From assembly GCA_045866215.1 (NCBI GenBank), contig AP035880.1:2852001-2916000 (forward strand): DNA of 64,000 bases. Reading direction: 5' to 3'. Below the pieces are notes generated by a model that was not told the origin of the DNA, did no database searches, and saw nothing but the letters and a program-made list of their open reading frames with translations. The DNA comes from Croceivirga sp009797885. Lineage in GTDB: Bacteria > Bacteroidota > Bacteroidia > Flavobacteriales > Flavobacteriaceae. Positions 58,962 through 64,000 of the stretch are shown piece by piece (the stretch's first letter is position 1; each line of letters opens with the position of its first letter). The position numbers and the translations under genes were made by a program.

Positions 58962-61736
58962 TTAAAATGTATAATTGAACCCTAAGGAAAAAATAATCCC
59001 CTTGCGGTAGTTTCGAATTGAGATATCCTCACCGGTATCAATTTCTTGCGAGAGTTGATATTCGGGGTTTAGAACGTTTCTTATGCCCAGGTTAATGCCA
59101 TAATGTCTGCCAAGGTTGGTCCTTGTTATGAAATCCAGTGTAGGGATTCCTTTCTCAACAATATTGGCTTGGCCTATAGTACCCAAAGAAAAGATACGGT
59201 CACTGAAATAATTGAGTACAAAAGAGGAAACCAAATTGGTTTTATTTTTAGTATAAGTGTAAGTAAGATCGGCATTCAATAGAATGGGGGAAGCACCTTG
59301 TAGTTCGTCCTCTTCATTTGTAAAATTTGTTGCCGGGTCAGAAAGATCCTGTACTGAATAGAGATAAGAAACATTGAGTCCTGATGATAGGATATTCTCG
59401 ACATCTGAATCAGCGGAACTGCGGTAAATATCCTTTCTTAGTTCCATTTCTACGCCAGCAATATTTGCAGTTTCCCCACTATTTCTATACGATAGCTGAC
59501 TTGCAGCGGCGGAATTCACGTTAACCCTATTAATAGGGTTTTCTATGAGTTTGTAAAAACCAGTAAAAGAAATAATCTCTCCTGGGGAGAAATAGTACTC
59601 GTACTTGATATCTAGATTGTAGTTCTCGGAATTTTGTAAATCTGGAAAACCAAAACTGGAAAAGTTGACATCTTCATACAGAAAAGGGGCTACCTCTTTG
59701 AATTGTGGATAAGTATAGGACTGGCTGCCCGCCAAACGTAAAATACTGTTTTCATTGAAAGCGTAACGTAAACTAAAGCTAGGCAACAAAAAAGTGTCAT
59801 CGCGTTCTGCTGGGTCTACATTGGGATTTCTAAAACTGCTGGATAGGTTGGTATCCCACTCCACAAATTGATTGATTTTTTCCAATCGTGCACCTAAGGT
59901 TATTGAGAGTTTTGTGTTGAATGCGATACTGGCAGAAGCAAATCCCGCATAAATCTCACGATCACCTGTATAGAAGAAAGGAGTCAATGGATCTAAATCC
60001 GTTGAATTGATTCCCCGGTTGGTCTCAAGTTGGAAGATACCATTATCAATACTCGATTGATTGAAGAAGCTATCGGGATCATTGATATCCACTATCAGTT
60101 GTTCTGGGGTGGGGGGTGGCACCAAACTAGTAAAATTATGGTTGATTTGGTTGAAGTTGAACTGTCGTTCGGTATTTCGATAATTCCCGCCCACTGAAAT
60201 AAATCCATTCAGGGTTTCTTCAGAGCCAAAACTGTGGCGTAAAGCCAAAGATGCTGCAATTTCATCTTCTTCCAAATCGGAAAAAAAGCGATGTGTCCTA
60301 CCGGGTGACCCTAGGGAAGGCCTGTATACTTCCCCATCAAAAACATAGGTGTTTGTCCTACGATCCGGCTCAAAACTACGTGTAGTATTATAAGATAGGC
60401 CCGTTTCCAGCTCCAACTTTTGTGATAGATTTAGCTTTGAGGCCAATTGATTGACAAAAAGGACATTTTGATTTTGTTGTTGTCTACGAATAAAAGCAGC
60501 AACAGCTTCTTCAGAAATATTTTCAGCAAATCCAGTATAGTCTCCTGTACTCTGCGTATTACTATTTACAAAGAGTCCATTGTAAGAGATAAAGTTTCCA
60601 TTCCCAAAACTGTATTTTAGCTTGCCCATGGCTATTTGGGAAGTTTCAAAAATGTATTTTTCGAAATCGAGATTTCTTCGATTTCCACCTTGTGCCGTTA
60701 TCACTTTTTCATTACCTTCTTGAAAATAGAAATCACTGTCCACAGAGGCAATGAAATAGGCGCTCAGTGAACTGTTTTCCCCTATTTCAAACCTTTTTCC
60801 CGCTTGTATCCCGAAGCTATTATTGAGTTGTGTACTTTGAGAGCGTGGGGCAAAGCTATTGTCAAAAGCGTAACTATTTAAGTTATTGATAGGGATGTCA
60901 GTGTTTGAGATGGTACCCAAAAAATTACCCTCGTCCAATCTTAGAAAACCACTTCCTGTTGCTGCAGTATTTACCCCGGTACCAACACTTACTTGCAAAA
61001 CACTTTTGCCTACCAATTCCTTTGAAGCGATATCAATTACGGCGCCTCCAACATCACCATAAAAAGAGGCATTGAATGTTTTATCAATACCAACACTGTT
61101 AATGATATCCGAGCTGAAAAAGTCCAGGGAAATATTTTTATATTCAGGGTCTTCCGATGGTAAGGGCATGGAGTTGAATGTGGTAGCATTATAGCGGTCG
61201 CCCAATCCTCGGACAAACACATTTTTTTCTCCCTCCTGTTTGGTGACCCCGGCCACTTTCGTTACAGCTCCTTCGGCATCACCGACGCCTTTTCTTGCTA
61301 ACTCCTGAGCACCAATGGAAGTTTTAATTTCAACTGCCTTTTTCTGGTCTAAAAGAAGTGCCACTTCAGAATCTTTCCGCGCAACGGTGGTTACGACCAC
61401 TTCGTCCAGTTGAAACTCCCCACCTGCACTCATGGGAACATCAACATTGGTCACTTTTCCCGCCTCCACGACTACATTGGGAATTTCAACGGTTTCATAG
61501 CCCAAAAAGCTGTAGGCCACAGTATAGGTGCCTGGTTCCAAACCAGAAATCTCATACAATCCGTCAAAATCAGAAGTGGTCCCTGTGGTTGTGCCTTTTA
61601 TCAGTACGTTGGCGAATGGAAGTGGGTCATTGTTTGCCTCTTTATCAGTAAGTTTTCCGACGATGCTTCCAGTAGTTTCTTGAGCATTGGCCACACTTAA
61701 AAAAAGCATGGCAAAAATCATCAAATAAAATCTCAT
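58962..61736 (-). CDS. TonB-dependent receptor, CarbopepD type
   Basis: 924 residues: signal peptide (MIFAMLFLSVANAQE, about 6-20), a carboxypeptidase regulatory-like domain (about 23-100; GSIVGKLTDKEANNDPLPFA, TTSDFDGLYEISGLEPGTY), a plug domain (about 110-240; VRGLGDRYNATTFN) and a barrel ending LGFNYTF. It faces the PhoB/PhoR-type pair across a 176-base space and leads into the lipoprotein gene. Together they suggest an inducible outer-membrane uptake unit, perhaps for a phosphorus source, but no substrate can be read directly. Confidence 0.88.
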   Translation of the reverse strand: MRFYLMIFAMLFLSVANAQETTGSIVGKLTDKEANNDPLPFANVLIKGTTTGTTSDFDGLYEISGLEPGTYTVAYSFLGYETVEIPNVVVEAGKVTNVDVPMSAGGEFQLDEVVVTTVARKDSEVALLLDQKKAVEIKTSIGAQELARKGVGDAEGAVTKVAGVTKQEGEKNVFVRGLGDRYNATTFNSMPLPSEDPEYKNISLDFFSSDIINSVGIDKTFNASFYGDVGGAVIDIASKELVGKSVLQVSVGTGVNTAATGSGFLRLDEGNFLGTISNTDIPINNLNSYAFDNSFAPRSQSTQLNNSFGIQAGKRFEIGENSSLSAYFIASVDSDFYFQEGNEKVITAQGGNRRNLDFEKYIFETSQIAMGKLKYSFGNGNFISYNGLFVNSNTQSTGDYTGFAENISEEAVAAFIRRQQQNQNVLFVNQLASKLNLSQKLELETGLSYNTTRSFEPDRRTNTYVFDGEVYRPSLGSPGRTHRFFSDLEEDEIAASLALRHSFGSEETLNGFISVGGNYRNTERQFNFNQINHNFTSLVPPPTPEQLIVDINDPDSFFNQSSIDNGIFQLETNRGINSTDLDPLTPFFYTGDREIYAGFASASIAFNTKLSITLGARLEKINQFVEWDTNLSSSFRNPNVDPAERDDTFLLPSFSLRYAFNENSILRLAGSQSYTYPQFKEVAPFLYEDVNFSSFGFPDLQNSENYNLDIKYEYYFSPGEIISFTGFYKLIENPINRVNVNSAAASQLSYRNSGETANIAGVEMELRKDIYRSSADSDVENILSSGLNVSYLYSVQDLSDPATNFTNEEDELQGASPILLNADLTYTYTKNKTNLVSSFVLNYFSDRIFSLGTIGQANIVEKGIPTLDFITRTNLGRHYGINLGIRNVLNPEYQLSQEIDTGEDISIRNYRKGIIFSLGFNYTF

Positions 61737-61783
61737 TGTCCGTCAAGTGTTTGGCGCAAAGAACGTCTGCTGCTGTAAAAGCG

Positions 61784-61801
61784 ATGTTACGCGTACGTTA
61801 A
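61784..61801. promoter_or_regulatory. candidate PhoB-type direct repeat
   Basis: ATGTTAC-GCGT-ACGTTAA: two related seven-base units with 11-base period, as expected for OmpR/PhoB winged-helix pairs, located 48-65 bases ahead of the TonB receptor start. Further TGTTA words occur at 61829 and 61848. The same stretch also contains the palindrome TACGCGTA (61788-61795), so the class of regulator is uncertain. Confidence 0.4.
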
Positions 61802-61880
61802 TAGTTTATTTCAGAAGCATTACCATAATGTTATGACTTTAAATCAATGTTAAGCCTTTAAGGGGTTATTGTATTATCTT

Positions 61881-61888
61881 TACATTTG
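61881..61888 (+). promoter_or_regulatory. -7 box of response regulator gene
   Basis: TACATTTG, an exact TAnnTTTG match, 24 bases ahead of the ATG at 61913. The -33 region is poor, which would fit activation by a regulator. Confidence 0.5.
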
Positions 61889-61912
61889 GGCGAATAACTA
61901 TTTTTGCCAACG

Positions 61913-62599
61913 ATGAAAACAAAGGATATAAAGATACTTTTGGTCGATGATGAACCCGATATCCTTGAGATTGTAAACTACAATCTTGCCTCGGAGGGAT
62001 ATGAGGTCTTTACCGCAAAAAACGGGGTTGAAGCCGTGGCCAAAGCAAAAAAGAAACAGCCCCATTTGATTATCTTGGATGTGATGATGCCAGAAATGGA
62101 CGGGATAGAGGCATGTGAGATCATGCGAAGTACGCCCGGTCTTGAAAACACCATTATTTCCTTTTTAACGGCAAGGGGAGAGGATTATTCCCAAGTGGCC
62201 GGTTTTGATGCCGGTGCCGATGATTACATTACCAAACCCATTAAGCCAAAAGTTTTGGTGAGTAAGGTAAAGGCCTTATTGCGAAGGTTGAAGGAGGACA
62301 AAAATGAAGTTGAGGATATTGTAAAAGTGGGCAATATTGTCATTAATAGGGAAGAGTATAAGGTTGTCAATGATGGTAAGGAGATTGTACTGCCCAGAAA
62401 GGAATTTGAGCTTTTGGCACTATTGACCTCAAAGCCCAGCAAAGTATTTAAGCGAGAGGTGATCTTGGACAAAGTTTGGGGCAATGAAGTGGTTGTAGGG
62501 GGACGTACCATTGATGTCCATATTAGAAAATTACGGGAGAAAATTGGGGACCATCACTTTAAAACCGTCAAAGGCGTTGGCTATAAGTTTGTGCTGTAA
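61913..62599 (+). CDS. PhoB/OmpR-type response regulator
   Basis: 228 residues from the ATG at 61913; a TTG nine bases upstream is the alternative. Receiver domain: acidic pocket DDE at 12-14, phospho-acceptor Asp56 (LDVMMP), a Thr in FLTARGED and Lys in DYITKPIKPK. The C-terminal winged helix (about 130-228; LPRKEFELLALLTSKPSKVF; RTIDVHIRKLREKIG) is OmpR/PhoB-like. It overlaps the kinase gene by one base. It resembles the RprY/PhoB type common in Bacteroidetes. Confidence 0.94.
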   Translation: MKTKDIKILLVDDEPDILEIVNYNLASEGYEVFTAKNGVEAVAKAKKKQPHLIILDVMMPEMDGIEACEIMRSTPGLENTIISFLTARGEDYSQVAGFDAGADDYITKPIKPKVLVSKVKALLRRLKEDKNEVEDIVKVGNIVINREEYKVVNDGKEIVLPRKEFELLALLTSKPSKVFKREVILDKVWGNEVVVGGRTIDVHIRKLREKIGDHHFKTVKGVGYKFVL

Positions 62600-63654
62600 T
62601 GGCGGTTGCTATTAAAAAATCCTATCGTTTTGCGATACGTTCTTCCCTTTTTATTTCCATTTCACTTACGGTAGTAGTCGTTCTGCTACTATATCTCTCC
62701 AATACTTTGGTCTGGCACGTTCCGGTAACCTTTTTGGTCATTTCCTTTTTGTGTTCCTTTTTTATTATTCAATCCAGAGTGGAACGCTTTATCTATAAGC
62801 GTGTCAAAAAGATTTATGATGATGTTTCGCTCTTGGAGTCGTCATCGTTCTCCTCCAAGCCCATTACTACGGATATGAAAACCCTTACGGAGGAAATAGA
62901 AAAATTTGCCAAGGATAAAAAGGTCGAGATAGATACGCTAAAGATCCGGGAGGAATACCGAAGGGACTTTCTGGGCAACGTATCCCATGAACTCAAGACC
63001 CCGCTTTTTACCGTACAAGGTTATATTTTGACACTCCTGGATGGCGCGATCAAAGACAAAAGGGTCAGCGAAAAATATCTAAAAAGGGCAAGTAAAGGTG
63101 TTGAACGCCTCATATACATTGTCAAGGATTTGGATATGATCACCAAACTGGAGTCCGGTGATATGAATCTGAAAAAAGAAGAATTTGACATCATTGAACT
63201 TATACGTAACGTATTTGAACTGTTGGAGATGCGAGCTGCAAAAAAGGAAATCGTTTTAACGTTCGATATGGAATATGATGATCCAATAATGGTCATTGGG
63301 GATTCTGAAAAAATACAACAGGTATTGTCCAATCTTCTGGTAAATTCCATTAAATATGGACATACGAACGGCACTACGGAAGTAAGTGTTGAAAATTTGA
63401 TTAAAAACAGGGTTATCGTGCGGGTAACCGATAATGGGGAAGGAATTCCCAAACAGCATATTCCCAGGTTGTTTGAACGTTTTTATAGAGTGGATCAAAG
63501 TGGCAGCCGAAAAGAAGGTGGCTCCGGACTGGGATTGGCAATCGTAAAGCATATTATTGAGGCCCACGGTGAAAAAATCTATGTGGAGAGCGAAGTTGAT
63601 GTAGGCTCTGAATTTTCCTTCACTTTGGAAAAAGCTTCAAAAAGCGAAGTATAA
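62599..63654 (+). CDS. PhoR-type sensor histidine kinase
   Basis: 351 residues: two helices at about 15-35 and 41-58 with almost no periplasmic loop between them, then a linker and coiled coil, H-box FLGNVSHELKTPL with His130, N-box NLLVNSIKYG, DNGEGIP and GGSGLGLAIVK motifs. This short-loop membrane anchor is like PhoR of phosphate sensing, which reads the transporter status rather than an external ligand. It overlaps the regulator by one base and the 3' end overlaps the convergent glycosyltransferase gene by 76 bases. Confidence 0.92.
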   Translation: MAVAIKKSYRFAIRSSLFISISLTVVVVLLLYLSNTLVWHVPVTFLVISFLCSFFIIQSRVERFIYKRVKKIYDDVSLLESSSFSSKPITTDMKTLTEEIEKFAKDKKVEIDTLKIREEYRRDFLGNVSHELKTPLFTVQGYILTLLDGAIKDKRVSEKYLKRASKGVERLIYIVKDLDMITKLESGDMNLKKEEFDIIELIRNVFELLEMRAAKKEIVLTFDMEYDDPIMVIGDSEKIQQVLSNLLVNSIKYGHTNGTTEVSVENLIKNRVIVRVTDNGEGIPKQHIPRLFERFYRVDQSGSRKEGGSGLGLAIVKHIIEAHGEKIYVESEVDVGSEFSFTLEKASKSEV

Positions 63655-64000
63655 TCCACACGCTTTTCCATAGTGTTCAATCCGGAATAGTCCCTTATCC
63701 TTTTTAAATCCCCAACCTGGAACTCTTCTTGCTTTGCATAAGGGAAAATGCCTTTTTTGTCCAATCGCTTGGCCAGATATTCTTGCTCGTATTGCCCGGG
63801 AGTGGGAATAAAGAAAGCTTTCTTTTCCAATTTGGCCAAATCCATAATGGTGGTATAGCCGGAGCGGGATAGGACAAGTTCACTGGAATTTAGGGCCTCT
63901 TCCAATTGTTCGGACTGCATGAAATTACAAATGGTGATCTGGCCGTTTTTTATGGCCATGGTTTCCGAGCTTTGCCGTTCCTCAATTTTGCCTTTTACAA
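63579..64000 (-). CDS. glycosyltransferase, C-terminal part (truncated by window)
   Basis: Only the C-terminal part is inside the window; the reading frame stays open to position 64000, so the ATG at 63957-63959 need not be the true start. The visible residues QITICNFMQSEQLEEALNSS followed by ELVLSRSGYTTIMDLAKL and KKAFFIPTPGQYEQEYLAKR match the UDP-sugar binding half of GT28/MurG-like glycosyltransferases. It overlaps the sensor kinase gene by 76 bases at the C-terminal ends. The acceptor is unknown. Confidence 0.75.
   Translation of the reverse strand, partial: VKGKIEERQSSETMAIKNGQITICNFMQSEQLEEALNSSELVLSRSGYTTIMDLAKLEKKAFFIPTPGQYEQEYLAKRLDKKGIFPYAKQEEFQVGDLKRIRDYSGLNTMEKRVDYTSLFEAFSKVKENSEPTSTSLST

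Noticed and set aside
1..64000. CRISPR arrays, tRNA or rRNA genes, insertion sequences, integrases
   Set aside because: I found no regularly spaced repeats, cloverleaf-like sequences, transposase or integrase motifs anywhere in the window.

Overview
This window is a chromosomal segment of a member of the Bacteroidota, most likely a marine flavobacterium (Flavobacteriaceae). The evidence is taxon-specific: promoters of the Bacteroidetes type (-7 box TAnnTTTG), genes with type IX secretion (T9SS) C-terminal sorting domains, CarbopepD-type TonB receptors, and families largely confined to the phylum (DUF3127, DUF3098, DUF4271, DUF4296, a CHU_C-type adhesin). Several Na+-coupled or ion-linked carriers fit a marine lifestyle. 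I cannot assign a genus. I see no rRNA or tRNA gene, CRISPR array, insertion sequence or prophage, so this is mostly ordinary core genome with a few accessory genes.

Layout. 1-3566: a TPP riboswitch with an expanded P3 arm controls a thiamine-type TonB receptor and a THI5/ThiY-like protein that has no signal peptide. 3674-7321: Gfo/Idh/MocA oxidoreductase, a Rieske-like lipoprotein without histidine ligands, greA with a structured leader, a lone AT-rich PIN-domain (DUF4935) gene, and a HIT hydrolase. 7318-11412: zinc-ribbon membrane protein, sensor kinase, DUF3127, short-chain fatty acid carrier, aat. 11386-16631: DUF2490, a small secreted protein, a GH13 glucosidase with an SSS sugar symporter, tag. 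16640-18642: an SbtA-type bicarbonate carrier divergent from a LysR regulator. 18625-19766: three small unknown genes. 19892-24998: TetR regulator, an ABC exporter with a degenerate ATPase, HlyD-type adaptor and TolC-type channel.

25004-32870: YitT protein, small unknowns, a thioredoxin-like protein, TonB-like protein, and the truB-uppP-DUF3098-ftsX cluster, then a T9SS type B adhesin. 32968-43286: leuS, a 557-base gap with unusual inverted repeats, alanine dehydrogenase, YugP-type protease, LpxR-like protein, Lrp regulator plus a saccharopine dehydrogenase relative, DUF423, pckA. 43334-51398: hemD-like gene, DUF4271, GT39 enzyme, Dpm1-type glycosyltransferase, dihydroorotase with an altered metal motif, DUF4296 lipoprotein, an epimerase, tyrS. 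51395-57489: DUF3857/transglutaminase membrane protein, LuxE-type protein, two minimal proteins made of a signal peptide plus a T9SS sorting domain, and a larger TSP3/T9SS protein. 57628-64000: a beta-helix lipoprotein and TonB receptor facing a PhoB/PhoR-type two-component system, then a truncated glycosyltransferase.

Themes: thiamine-precursor uptake under riboswitch control; carbon entry around PEP, pyruvate and bicarbonate (pckA, ald, sbtA); envelope biogenesis and T9SS export; and a probable PhoB-type regulon at the right end. No wholly new multi-gene system is evident. The best leads are the exporter with a degenerate ATPase, the minimal T9SS proteins, the ligand-poor Rieske-like lipoprotein and the Q-for-H dihydroorotase.
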